From: VFZN01 sp963709325
GTDB lineage: Bacteria > Acidobacteriota > Vicinamibacteria > Vicinamibacterales > UBA2999
Direction: 5' to 3'
Length of the DNA stretch: 64,000 bases
NCBI GenBank assembly: GCA_963709325.1
Contig: CAVPVV010000001.1
Location: forward strand, 744,001 to 808,000
Of the stretch, positions 29,679 through 38,836 are shown in pieces. A program made the position numbers and the translations under genes. Under the pieces are notes generated by a model that saw nothing but the letters and a program-made list of their open reading frames with translations, searched no databases and was not told where the DNA came from. How positions within the stretch are numbered: position 1 is the first letter of the stretch; the number at the start of each line of letters is the position of its first letter.

Positions 29679-30717
29679 TCGCGGCGGCGCATCCCATCCC
29701 CTCGTCGAGCTCACGCTCGCCCGCTTCCGGGAGTTCCTCCGCGAGCCCGAAGCGGTGTTCTGGGTGTTCGCGTTCCCGGTGATCATGACCTGCGCGCTCG
29801 GCATCGCATTCAGGTCACGCGGAACCGAGCCGGTGATCGTCGGCGTCGTCTCGCAGGACGGCGACGCTCCGATTCGCAGCGCGCTCGAGCACCACGGCGG
29901 CTTCACCGTGCGGAGCCTCCCGCCCGACGATGTCGATCGTGCGATTCGCGACGGCCGTGCCCCGGTGGTGGTGGTGCCGGGCACGCCGCCGACGTATCGG
30001 TTCGACGAGGCTCGCGCCGAGAGCCAGGTGGCGCGCCTGGCCGTCGACGCGGCGCTGCAGCGTGCCGCGGGCCGCACCGACGCGTTCACGCCTGCCGAGC
30101 AGCCGATCGATCAAGTGGGCTCCCGCTATATCGACTGGCTCGTGCCCGGCCTGCTCGGTATGAACATCATGAGCACGGGCCTGTGGGGCGTTGGCTTTGC
30201 GATCGTTCAGGCCCGAACGCGCAAGCTCCTCAAGCGGCTTGCGGCGACGCCGATGTCGCGCGCCGAATATCTGGCCTCGCACGTCCTCAGCCGCCTGCTC
30301 TGGCTCGCCCTCGAGACGGCGGTCATCGTCGGCTTCGCCCGGGTGGCGTTCAATGTCGGGGTGCGCGGCGGACTGGTCTCGCTGACGGCGCTCGCCCTCG
30401 CCGGCGCGCTCAGCTTCGGCGGGTTGGGGCTGCTCATCGCCAGCCGCGTCCGCACCATCGAAGGCGTGTCGGGCATCATGAACCTCGTGATGATGCCGAT
30501 GTGGGTGCTCTCCGGTGTCTTCTTCGCGTCCAGCAACTTTCCCGACGTGATGCAGCCCTTCATCAAGGCGCTGCCGCTGACCGCGCTGATCGACGCGCTC
30601 CGTGGAGTAATCAACGAAGGCCTTCCGTTGCGCGCGCTCTGGAGCGAGCTCGCGATCCTCGCGGCCTGGGGAGCGATCCCGTTCGCGCTCGCGCTACGGC
30701 TCTTTCGCTGGCAGTAG
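29671..30717 (+). CDS. ABC-2-type exporter permease
   Basis: Integral membrane partner of the ATPase just upstream, 348 residues. An N-terminal membrane helix (AVFWVFAFPVIMTCALGIAF) precedes an extracytoplasmic domain of about 110 residues. Five further hydrophobic segments follow, including WLVPGLLGMNIMSTGLWGVG and GIMNLVMMPMWVLSGVFFAS, the ABC-2 signature region. Coupling to the ATPase gene is shown by the eight-base overlap. It is convergent with ppk1 across a repeat-rich gap. Confidence 0.88.
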   Translation: MPDRGGASHPLVELTLARFREFLREPEAVFWVFAFPVIMTCALGIAFRSRGTEPVIVGVVSQDGDAPIRSALEHHGGFTVRSLPPDDVDRAIRDGRAPVVVVPGTPPTYRFDEARAESQVARLAVDAALQRAAGRTDAFTPAEQPIDQVGSRYIDWLVPGLLGMNIMSTGLWGVGFAIVQARTRKLLKRLAATPMSRAEYLASHVLSRLLWLALETAVIVGFARVAFNVGVRGGLVSLTALALAGALSFGGLGLLIASRVRTIEGVSGIMNLVMMPMWVLSGVFFASSNFPDVMQPFIKALPLTALIDALRGVINEGLPLRALWSELAILAAWGAIPFALALRLFRWQ

Positions 30718-30871
30718 CGCGCAGCGCAGATAGGCTTCAGGCTCCAGGCTTCGGGCTCCAGGCTTGCACGCGTGTTCCGCTGTCTTCGTGATCTGAGGAC
30801 CACGGATGCAGCGCCACACGCGTGATCTGCCTAAAGCCCAAAGCCTAAGGGCTGGAGCCTGCTCCGCGCCG
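30718..30871. repeat. AGGCTCC-type repeats in inverted arrangement
   Basis: The left part has GGCTTCAGGCTCCAGGCTTC-like units (30730-30765). The right part has the complementary AAAGCCC/AAAGCCT/GGAGCCT units (30833-30865). They flank about 65 bp of unrelated sequence, between the convergent ends of the permease and ppk1 genes. Confidence 0.7.
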
Positions 30872-33053
30872 TCAGACGCGGTCGGCTGACGTGTAATACG
30901 CGAGGAGTGCTTTCTGGGAGTCGACCGCTTCGGCGGCCGACGCATCTCCGGCGCGCGTGTACGAGCCGTCGGTCTGCAGCACCCACTCGCGAACGCTGTC
31001 GGAGCCTAGGGCCGAGAGCACGACGTCGTGCAGGTGCTGACGCAGATCGGGATCGGCGATCGGGCAGAGGACTTCGACGCGGCGATCGAGGTTGCGCTCC
31101 ATCAGGTCGGCGCTGCCGATGTAGACCTCCGGCTCGCCGCCGTTCTCGAAATAGTAAATCCGGGAGTGCTCGAGGAAGCGTCCGACGATCGAGCGGACCC
31201 GGATCCGATCGCTGATCCCGGGAATGCCCGGGCGCAGGCAGCAGACGCCGCGGACGATCATGTCGATCGGCACGCCCGACTGCGACGCCTTGTAGAGCGT
31301 CCGGATCATCGCCGGGTCGGCGACTGCGTTGTTCTTGATGACGATGCCGGCCGGCCGCCCCTCGGCGGCGTGGGCCATTTCACGCTCGACCAGGGCCCGG
31401 AATCCCTGTCGCAAACCGCCAGGTGCCACCAGCAGCGCGTGGTGAGAGCGCCGGCTCGAATAGCCGGTCAGCCCATTGAACACCTCGCTCACGTCGTCGA
31501 CGATGCGCTCGTCGGCGGTGAACAACCCGATGTCGGTGTAGACCTGGGAGGTGAAGCGGTTGTAGTTGCCGGTCGCGATGTGCGCGTAGCGGCGGATCCC
31601 GTCGGTTTCCTTCCGGACGACCAGGGTCAGCTTGCAGTGGACCTTGAGGTTGACGATCCCGTAGACGACGTGAATGCCAGCCGATTCGAGCCGGTTCGCC
31701 CAGGCGATGTTGTTCCGTTCGTCGAACCGGGCCTTCAACTCCACCATCACCGCCACCTGCTTGCCATCCTCGGCGGCCTCGATGAGCATGTCGATGAGCG
31801 GCGAGTTCGCGCCAATCCGGTAGAGCGTCATCTTGATCGCGACGACATTCGGATCGGTGACCGAGGCGCGGAGGAACGTCTCGACCGAAGTGAAGGACTC
31901 GAACGGGTGGTGGAGCAGGAAGTCCTGGTCGGCAATCTGTTCGAAGACCTTGTCGGCGTCGTCGGGAGCCCAGAGCGTGTGCGGGATGAAGACCGGATCC
32001 TTGAGCGCCGGACGGTGCAGCTTCGTGAACGCGTGCCAGTCGCCAAACCCCATCCGGTCCGAGGTGCGCATCACGACGTCGTCGTCGACCTCGAAGTTTT
32101 CCATCAGGATGAGGAGCACGCGCCGCGGCATGTCTGATTCGACCTGCAGCAGCGACAGCGCCCCGTAGCGGAGCTGCTTGAGGCCGCGGTCCACCGTCTC
32201 GAGCAGGTCGTCGGCCTCGTCTTCCTGGATCACCATGTCGGTGTCGCGAATGATCCGGAAAAGGTGAGCGCCCTCGACGTGCGTGCCGGGGAAGAGCTCC
32301 TGGATGTTGCGGCGGATGACGTCCTCGAGGAAGACGAAGGTGGTGCCGGTGCCGGGGGTCAGCCCGTCGGCGAGCGCCACGAAGCGGGGCAGCATGCCGG
32401 GCACCTTGACCCGCGCGAACTTGGTCCGGCCGCCGTGGCGCACGCGGACCGCGAGGTTCATGCTCAGGTTCGAGATGTACGGGAACGGATGGCCGGGATC
32501 GAAGGCGAGCGGCGTCAGGACGGGGAAGATTTGCGCCTTGAAGTACTGCGCGAGCCACGCGTCGATTGCCGGCGTGTAGTCGGACGGCTCGAGGAAGCAG
32601 AATCCCGTCGGCGGCCAGGAGAGGACGAAGGCCCTTCGACCAGCACGCCGCCTGCTCGTCCATCTGCGCCAAAGCCCGCGAGCGGATGACGCCGAGCTCG
32701 TCCTCGGTGGAGAGCCCGTCGAACGAGGTTTCTTCGATGCCGGCCCGGAACTTCTTGAGGATAGTGGCGACCCGGACCATGAAGAACTCGTCCAGGTTGG
32801 TGCCGGCGATCGCGAGGAACTTGATGCGCTCGAGCAGCGGATGCGAGAGATCCTGGGCCTGGGCCAGCACCCGCCGGTTGAATTCCAGCCAACTCAGTTC
32901 TCGATTGATGTACAGCGCCGGTGCGCTCAGGTCGGCCGGGTCGAGCCGTGACCAGTCGATCGCCGGTCCCGGCTGGTGAGTGTCTGCTTCCGCCGCTCGC
33001 CGGCGCCGCGTGCGCCGCCCGTTGAGACTGGCGGCCTTTTCGGGCGCTGCCAC
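30872..33053 (-). CDS. ppk1: Polyphosphate kinase 1, frameshifted
   Basis: Reversible synthesis of polyphosphate from ATP, about 726 residues when joined, usual PPK1 size. N-terminal domain: INRELSWLEFNRRVLAQAQD and FLAIAGTNLDEFFMVRV. Central text: MTLYRIGANSPLIDMLIEAA. Two PLD-like catalytic motifs: LKVHCKLTLVVRK with the phosphorylated His, and LEHSRIYYFENGGEPEVYIG. The frame changes at about 32600, where removal of one base restores CFLEPSDYTPAIDAWLAQYF. Upstream is a 273-bp gap to the divergent aminotransferase gene with no coding signal. Confidence 0.93.
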
Positions 33054-33326
33054 CTACGTAGCTTATCAAACGGCAGTTACGGACCGCTCAGTTGGGGATC
33101 ACTATCTATCTACCGCCTATCTACCCTACTTGCGCTCGCGTCGCGCTGTGAGAATGTGGCGCTTGACTGGCATCGTCAGGTGGCAGCGTGCCCTCTTTGG
33201 GTGACACTTCATGACCTGAATGGTGGACGATTCCATCTCACAAAGGCATGGAAAGCGTGTAAGATCTGGAATCCGAACCATTCTGCACCGTGGCGTGACC
33301 GCCGCAGTGAACCAAGGAGGCACCGT

Positions 33327-34508
33327 ATGTCGCTGTCCCGTCGGCGACTCTTTCAGCGTCTTGCGACCCCGGACTTTTCCGCGCACGCGGAATGGATCGC
33401 CGCCCGGGGGCGCGAAGCCGGCATGATCGAGTACCGCGAGCAGGGCATGGCCGCAGGGGCCGCGCCCATTCGCATCGCCAGCAACGAGAATCCACTCGGG
33501 CCCGGCCAGCACGTGCTCGACGCGATCGTCGGGAAGTTTCCTGAGGCTCACCGCTATCCGTTCAACGCCACGCAGCACGAGGGCGTGCTGATCGAGGCCG
33601 TCGCCGACAAATTCAAGGCCAGGCCGGAGAACGTCGTGCTCGGCCCCGGGTCGGGCGCGATCCTGACCCACGCGGTCCGCGCGTTTACATCGGCCGGCAA
33701 GCCGCTGGTCACCGCGTGGCCCTCGTTCGAGGCCCCGCGCGATACGGCGAAGAAGCTCGGCACGCCGGTGAAGGAAGTCGGCTTCGACGGCAAGCTGAAG
33801 ATCGATGTCGCGAAGATGGCCGATTCGGCCAAGGGCGCGGGCCTGGTGTTCTTCTGCAACCCGAACAACCCGACCGCCACCGTCCACGGCAAGACCGCCG
33901 TGGCCGACATGGTCAAGGCGATTCGGAGCTCGTCGCCGGACACGGTGATCCTCATCGACGAGGCGTATCACGACTACGTCACCGATCCGCTGTACCAGTC
34001 GGCGATCGACATCGCGCTCTCGACCCCGAACGTGTTCGTCACGCGCACCTTCTCGAAGGCCTACGGGATGGCCGGGCTGCGCGCCGGCTACGCGATCGGC
34101 CAGCCGGACACCATCAAGACGATCCAGAAGTTCAAGATGCCGTACGGGCTGAGCACGCTGACCCTCGGCGGGGCCCTCGTCGCGCTCGGCAACCAGCCGC
34201 ACATCGACGAGGAGCGGGCGCGCAACACCGCGGTGAAGATGCTCACCGTCAAGGCGTTCGCCGACATGGGCATCACCGGTACCGACTCGCAGACCAACTT
34301 CCTGTTCATGGACATCAAGCGGCCCGCCGCCGGGTTCCGTGACGCCTGCCGCGCCGCCGGCGTGCTCGTCGGCCGGGACTTCCCGCCCTTCGAGAAGCAG
34401 TACGCCCGCATCTCCATCGGCACGATGGCCGAGATGCAGAAGGCCGTCGAGGTGTTCAAGAAGGTGCTGGGCACCATGTCGACGACGTCCAGCAAGGAAC
34501 GGCGGTAG
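33327..34508 (+). CDS. HisC-like aminotransferase with N-terminal twin-arginine motif
   Basis: Fold-type I PLP aminotransferase of the histidinol-phosphate type, 393 residues. PLP features: SNENPLGPG, FFCNPNNPTA, LIDEAYHDYV and the Schiff-base Lys in VTRTFSKAYGMAGLRAGY, ending RISIGTMAEMQKA. The N-terminus MSLSRRRLFQRLATPDF has a twin-arginine motif but no hydrophobic core, so export is uncertain. AAGGAGG lies six bases before the ATG. First gene of a five-gene cluster. The next gene is its paralogue, 31 bases away. The true substrate is unknown; his genes are not adjacent. Confidence 0.82.
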   Translation: MSLSRRRLFQRLATPDFSAHAEWIAARGREAGMIEYREQGMAAGAAPIRIASNENPLGPGQHVLDAIVGKFPEAHRYPFNATQHEGVLIEAVADKFKARPENVVLGPGSGAILTHAVRAFTSAGKPLVTAWPSFEAPRDTAKKLGTPVKEVGFDGKLKIDVAKMADSAKGAGLVFFCNPNNPTATVHGKTAVADMVKAIRSSSPDTVILIDEAYHDYVTDPLYQSAIDIALSTPNVFVTRTFSKAYGMAGLRAGYAIGQPDTIKTIQKFKMPYGLSTLTLGGALVALGNQPHIDEERARNTAVKMLTVKAFADMGITGTDSQTNFLFMDIKRPAAGFRDACRAAGVLVGRDFPPFEKQYARISIGTMAEMQKAVEVFKKVLGTMSTTSSKERR

Positions 34509-34539
34509 TCCGATGTCCCGACTGAAGGAGGTTTCAGCC

Positions 34540-35700
34540 ATGTCGCTTTCGCGACGTTCGTTCGTCCAGACGCTGGGCGTCGGCGCCACCGGTCTGTGGA
34601 TCACCTCGCGGGGCCGCGAGGGGTCGCTCTTCGCGCAGGGTCTCCAGCCCGTGCAGGGGCCGGCGCCGTCGATCATCCTGTCCAGCAACGAGAACCCGCT
34701 TGGCACCCACAAGGATGTGCTCGCTGCGATTCGCGGCGCCGCGTTCCCGGAGGCCGGCCGCTATCCGTTTGCCACCGCCTTCGAGGTGATGGATCTGCTG
34801 GCGAAGAAGCACGGCGTCAAGCCCGAGAACGTGCTGCTCGGGTCCGGTTCGACGCAGATTCTCCGCACCGCCACGCACGTCTTCACGACGAAGACCGCGG
34901 GGCTCGTGGCGGCGATTCCCGCCTACGAGGAGTGCGCCGATTACGCACGGTTGATGGGCCATCCGATCACCGGCGTGAAGCTCAATCCCACCGACCTCAA
35001 GATGGACCTCGACGCGCTGCAGCAGGCGTCGAAGGGTGCCGGCCTGGTGTTCTACTGCAACCCGAACAACCCGGTCGCGACCGCCATCACCGGCTCGGAT
35101 ACCAAGGCCTACCTGAACACGCTGATGAAGCAGTCCCCGACCACCACGGTGCTGGTGGACGAGGCCTATTTCGAGTACGGCACGATGCCGGGTTACGAAA
35201 CGATGATCCCGCTCGCGGTCCAGAACCCGCGCGTGGTCGTCGCCCGCACTTTCTCGAAGTGCTTCGGCATGGCCGGCATCCGGATCGGCTACGCGATCGG
35301 GCACAAGGACACCATCGCGAAGATGACGGACTGGGACGGCATCGGCGACATCAGCGTCATGGCGCTCCAGGGCGCCAAGGCCGCGCTGGCGGTACCCGAC
35401 ACGTGGGTGAAGGAAGAGCAGAAGCGGAACGCCGCGGCTCGCAGCTTCACCCAGAAATGGTTCGCGGATCGCGGCTACCAGCCGACCGATTCGCAGTCGA
35501 ACTTCATGTTCATCAACATCAAGCGGCCGGCCCGCGACTTCCGCGAGGCCTGCCTCAAGGAAGGCGTCCTGGTTGGGCGCGACTTCCCGCCCTACGAGAA
35601 GACCCACGTCCGCATCTCCGTCGGCACGATGGCGGAAATGCAGAAGGCGGTGCAGGTCTTCGATCACGCGCTGGCCCAGCCGGCCAAATCAGCAGCCTAG
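34540..35700 (+). CDS. Tat-exported HisC-like aminotransferase
   Basis: Paralogue of the preceding gene, 386 residues. It has a full Tat signal: MSLSRRSFVQTLGVGATGLW, twin Arg, hydrophobic core, then FAQG. Mature domain: SSNENPLGTH, FYCNPNNPVATAI, VDEAYFEYG, and the PLP Lys in VARTFSKCFGMAGIRIGY. AAGGAGG lies nine bases before ATG 34540; an in-frame ATG 27 bases earlier is less likely. A folded, cofactor-loaded PLP enzyme is the kind of cargo the Tat system carries. The periplasmic substrate is unknown. Confidence 0.85.
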   Translation: MSLSRRSFVQTLGVGATGLWITSRGREGSLFAQGLQPVQGPAPSIILSSNENPLGTHKDVLAAIRGAAFPEAGRYPFATAFEVMDLLAKKHGVKPENVLLGSGSTQILRTATHVFTTKTAGLVAAIPAYEECADYARLMGHPITGVKLNPTDLKMDLDALQQASKGAGLVFYCNPNNPVATAITGSDTKAYLNTLMKQSPTTTVLVDEAYFEYGTMPGYETMIPLAVQNPRVVVARTFSKCFGMAGIRIGYAIGHKDTIAKMTDWDGIGDISVMALQGAKAALAVPDTWVKEEQKRNAAARSFTQKWFADRGYQPTDSQSNFMFINIKRPARDFREACLKEGVLVGRDFPPYEKTHVRISVGTMAEMQKAVQVFDHALAQPAKSAA

Positions 35701-35796
35701 CGGCTGACGCTCCACGATGCAGCCCACCGGGTTTCTTTCGGCGCCCCCGAAGGAAGCCCGGTTGTCGTTTGCGCACCGCACGTGATGGAGGGCCCG

Positions 35797-36612
35797 ATGG
35801 ACATCGATCGTCGCGCGTTTCTGGCAAGTGTCGGCGGCCTGGCGGTAGTGGAGCGGCTCGACCCTGAAGCCAGGGCTGAAGCGCTCGAGCACTACATGAT
35901 GGAGAAGCTCGACAAAGAAGCCGGCGGGCTGATCCTCGACGGCGAGGCGCAGCTGGCCGGCTCGCCGCCGGACGCCACGATCCGCCGTGGGGCCGGCGGA
36001 CTGTTCGCGCCTCAGGGGCCGCCCAACAACCGCCGCATGCCGGAGCTGGCGCCGATGTCCGACAAGCCGACGCTGCTCGAGTTCTTCGAGAAGCGGTTCG
36101 CGCCGGCCAATCACGTGCTCCAGAGCGCCACCCGCGCCCTCAAGACCGGAATGAGCGAGGAGATTGTCCTCGCCTGCCTGCTCCACGACGTCGTCCTCAA
36201 CCTGGTGAAGGTGGACCACGGCTGGTGGGGCGCGCAGATGATCGAGCCCTACGTGCCCGAGAAGGTGAGCTGGGCGATCCGGTATCACCAGGCGCTGCGC
36301 TTCTATCCCGACCCGGCCAACGGCTACGAGTACCCGGAGCTCTACAACCAGATCTTCGGCAAGGACTACGTCCCGCAGCCGCACATCAAGGCCGCCTACG
36401 AGTACGCGCGAAACCACAAGTGGTACATCGAGGCGCGCATGGTGACGGTCAACGACCTCTACGCGTTCGATCCGAATGCCAAGGTCTCGATCGAGCCGTT
36501 CCTCGACATTGTCGGCCGGCACTTCAAGCAGCCCAAGGAGGGCCTGGGGAACGACAACAGCCCGACCGCCCACATGTGGCGGACGATGATGTTCCCCGAC
36601 AATCCGCTGTAA
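35797..36612 (+). CDS. HD-domain protein with twin-arginine motif (possible diiron oxygenase fold)
   Basis: A 271-residue protein starting MDIDRRAFLASVGGLAVV behind a GGAGGG site. The central domain has metal ligands in the HD order: His106 (ANHVLQS), His130-Asp131 (LLHDVV), His141 (DHGWWG), His164 (RYHQAL), Asp220 (TVNDLY). This H-HD-H-H-D arrangement fits HD phosphohydrolases and also the mixed-valent diiron oxygenases related to PhnZ and MIOX. The twin-Arg segment suggests export, although a cleavage site is not clear. It lies between two aminotransferase genes and an amidohydrolase, probably in one transcript. The reaction is not known. Confidence 0.65.
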   Translation: MDIDRRAFLASVGGLAVVERLDPEARAEALEHYMMEKLDKEAGGLILDGEAQLAGSPPDATIRRGAGGLFAPQGPPNNRRMPELAPMSDKPTLLEFFEKRFAPANHVLQSATRALKTGMSEEIVLACLLHDVVLNLVKVDHGWWGAQMIEPYVPEKVSWAIRYHQALRFYPDPANGYEYPELYNQIFGKDYVPQPHIKAAYEYARNHKWYIEARMVTVNDLYAFDPNAKVSIEPFLDIVGRHFKQPKEGLGNDNSPTAHMWRTMMFPDNPL

Positions 36613-36678
36613 GCGAGCACTCCGCCGGGTCGGCGCCTTGCCGCACGGCCGCCGGCCCGGTTACCATCGCGCGCGACG

Positions 36679-37650
36679 ATGATCATCGACTTCCACAACC
36701 ATTACTACCCGCCCGAGTATCTCGACGCCGTCAAGGCAGGCCGTTCCGGCATCAAGATCGATTACGACAGCGACGGCAACCCCAGGCTGCACTATCCCGG
36801 CGACTACAACATCCTCGTGCCCGGTCATCGCGACCTGGACTACCGCGAAAAGGTGCTCGCCGATCTTGGCGTCGACCTGCAGGTGGCAACCTTCACGACT
36901 CCGGGCGTGCACATGGAGACGCGGGAGCTCGCCGTGGAGCTGGCGCGGCCCATCAACGACGCGTATGCCGCTGAACGGAAGCGGCGCAAGGCGTTCACGT
37001 TCCTGGCGACGCTCCCGCTCAACGATCCCGCCGCCTCGGTGGCGGAGCTCGAACGAGCGATGGGGCTCGGACTGCCCGGCGCCATGGTGTTCAGCAACGT
37101 CAACGGTGTGGCCCTCGCCGACGCCCGCTACGAGCCGCTCTGGCGCAAGGCCGACGAGCTGAACGCAGTGATCTACATCCACCCCGCGCATCCACTCGGC
37201 GTCGAAGCGATGGAGCAATACTGGCTGATGCCGCTGGTCGGCTTCCTGATGGACACGACCCTCGCCGCAGCGCATCTGGTGTTCGCCGGCGTGCCGCGCC
37301 GCTATCCTCGCATCACCTGGGTGCTGTGCCACATGGGCGGTGCGGTGCCTTATTTGGCCGAGCGCTTCGATCGCGGCTACGAGGCGTTCAGCGAATGCCG
37401 GCAGCACATCGACCAGCCGCCAAGCGCGTACCTGAAGCAGTTCTATTACGACACGGTGAACTTCGATCCGAACTGCATCGAGCTGGCGATCAGCTTCGCC
37501 GGCGTCGATCACATCCTGGCCGGCAGCGACTACCCGCACCAGATTGGCAGCATTCCGAAGATGCTGCAGGTGCTGAAAGGGCTCGACGTCACAGAGGGCG
37601 ATCGGCGGAAGATGATGGGCGAAAACGCAGCGAGGATCCTGGCGCTCTGA
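36679..37650 (+). CDS. ACMSD-like amidohydrolase/decarboxylase
   Basis: Amidohydrolase-2 family metal enzyme, 323 residues, resembling 2-amino-3-carboxymuconate-6-semialdehyde decarboxylase. Metal-binding HxH is in MIIDFHNHYYPPEY, the next His in YIHPAHPLG, then LCHMGGAVPYLAERFDRGY, and the Asp in ILAGSDYPHQIGS. No signal peptide, so cytoplasmic if this start is right. It is in line with the aminotransferase and HD genes, suggesting breakdown of an aromatic amine or amino-acid-derived product. That is inference from context. Confidence 0.82.
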   Translation: MIIDFHNHYYPPEYLDAVKAGRSGIKIDYDSDGNPRLHYPGDYNILVPGHRDLDYREKVLADLGVDLQVATFTTPGVHMETRELAVELARPINDAYAAERKRRKAFTFLATLPLNDPAASVAELERAMGLGLPGAMVFSNVNGVALADARYEPLWRKADELNAVIYIHPAHPLGVEAMEQYWLMPLVGFLMDTTLAAAHLVFAGVPRRYPRITWVLCHMGGAVPYLAERFDRGYEAFSECRQHIDQPPSAYLKQFYYDTVNFDPNCIELAISFAGVDHILAGSDYPHQIGSIPKMLQVLKGLDVTEGDRRKMMGENAARILAL

Positions 37651-37666
37651 AACCTGCGGAGGCAGT

Positions 37667-38056
37667 ATGACAACGTTCTGGAAGGGCATGATTGGGGCGG
37701 CGGCGATTTGCGCGGCGACCGCGGCGGTGGACGCGATGCAGCAGTCGGCCGCGGCGACGAGGCGCGAGCCGCAGTTCGAGAACAACGAGGTCAAGGTCTG
37801 GAAGTCGATCATCCAGCCGAACCAGCCGCTCAGCCTGCATCGTCACGAGCACGGCCGGACCATCGTCGCTTTGAAGGGCGGCACCCTCGACGTGGTCGAT
37901 CCGAGCGGCAAGACGAAAGAGCAGATGAAGTGGGAGAGCGGAAGGGCCTACTGGCTCGACGCCGACGTCGCGAACACCCAGCACGGCGACCAGAACAAGG
38001 GCAACGAACCCATCGAGGTTATCGTCGTCGAGCTGAAGAACGACCAGAAGAAGTGA
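37667..38056 (+). CDS. Exported single-domain cupin
   Basis: A 129-residue protein with a signal peptide (MIGAAAICAATAAVDAMQQS). The cupin core has HRHEHGRTIVALKGG, the first metal-binding motif. A shorter second motif, LDADVANTQHGDQNKG, supplies another His. It is preceded by GGAGG at 37658-37662 and begins 16 bases after the amidohydrolase gene. It may be a metal-dependent isomerase, dioxygenase or binding protein acting in the periplasm with the Tat-exported enzymes of the cluster. Confidence 0.78.
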   Translation: MTTFWKGMIGAAAICAATAAVDAMQQSAAATRREPQFENNEVKVWKSIIQPNQPLSLHRHEHGRTIVALKGGTLDVVDPSGKTKEQMKWESGRAYWLDADVANTQHGDQNKGNEPIEVIVVELKNDQKK

Positions 38057-38059
38057 CGC

Positions 38060-38109
38060 GAGAGGGCAAAAGGCCTTGCCTTCTGCCTTCTGTGCCTTCT
38101 GCCTTGACT
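38060..38109. repeat. GCCTTCT heptamer repeats
   Basis: AGGCCTTGCCTTCTGCCTTC followed by TGTGCCTTCTGCCTTG, between the convergent ends of the cupin and the Gly-rich secreted protein genes. The unit matches those at 14325-14398 and 41911-41968. Confidence 0.75.
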
Positions 38110-38782
38110 TTACTTCGCGACCCGCTCGTAGATCCGGGTCGCGGAGTCGAGGGGCCCCCGAGGTTGGCCGCTTTCTCCCTGCGGCGGCCGGCCGACGCCA
38201 GCAGGTCCCTGGTGCTTCGGCAGCCCGGCCGCCTGCAGGGTCACTTCCAACTGTTCGTGGTCGCCCGACAGCACCGGCGCCGCGTGCGTCGTCAGCTTGA
38301 CCCCGCCTCCGAAGTCCTCTTCGATCACCAGCGTGTCGCCTTCGAAGTGCGAGCGTGAGACGAACTCGCCGTCGCCGGTGAGGCGGTCTTCCTTGCGACC
38401 GTCGGTGGTGTAGGTGACGCTTCGCCCGTCGCTGTCGGTGACGATGACTTTTGCCCCGTCGCGAACGATGGTGAGCGAGGCCGGCGGCTGCGTGAGGCGG
38501 TCCGTGATGACCCGCATGCGGTGGACGTCCTTGTCGTTCGGCCCGCCGCTGCCCGGCATGCCCATACCGCCGCCGCCCGAGTGCCCGCCGCGGTGACCTC
38601 CACCTCCATAACCGCCGCCGCCGCCGGGTCCTCGCCCGTGCTGGCGTTCGCCCTCAGCGGGAGGCTTCGGCACGGGAGTACTCGAGCTCCGGTTCCAGCC
38701 GCCACGCGCCGACGATGCTACGCTCCTGTCCGTGCAGGGAGACGGCGAGGAGCAGCCACCCGACTGCGAGAAGACGCCGCAT
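38110..38782 (-). CDS. Secreted Gly/His-rich protein, frameshifted
   Basis: Small exported protein of about 223 residues when joined. The signal peptide frame starts at ATG 38782 (MRRLLAVGWLLLAVSLHGQE) and reads SIVGAWRLEPELEYSRAEAS. A shift near 38670 leads into a Gly/His-rich linker (GGGGYGGGGHRGG) and a beta-rich domain (LTIVRDGAKVIVTDSDGRSV). The family is not recognised. Acidobacterial proteins with this layout are often annotated only as hypothetical. Divergent from pirin, 54 bases away. Confidence 0.6.
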
Positions 38783-38836
38783 ACCCTGACCATACCCCTT
38801 TGGTGGCGTCCGGTGTTTGTGAAACATTGGTGACCG

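Noticed and set aside
33126..34712. 528-codon minus-strand frame opposite the first aminotransferase gene
   Set aside because: Composition typical of an antisense shadow; the plus strand carries all PLP-enzyme motifs and a Shine-Dalgarno.
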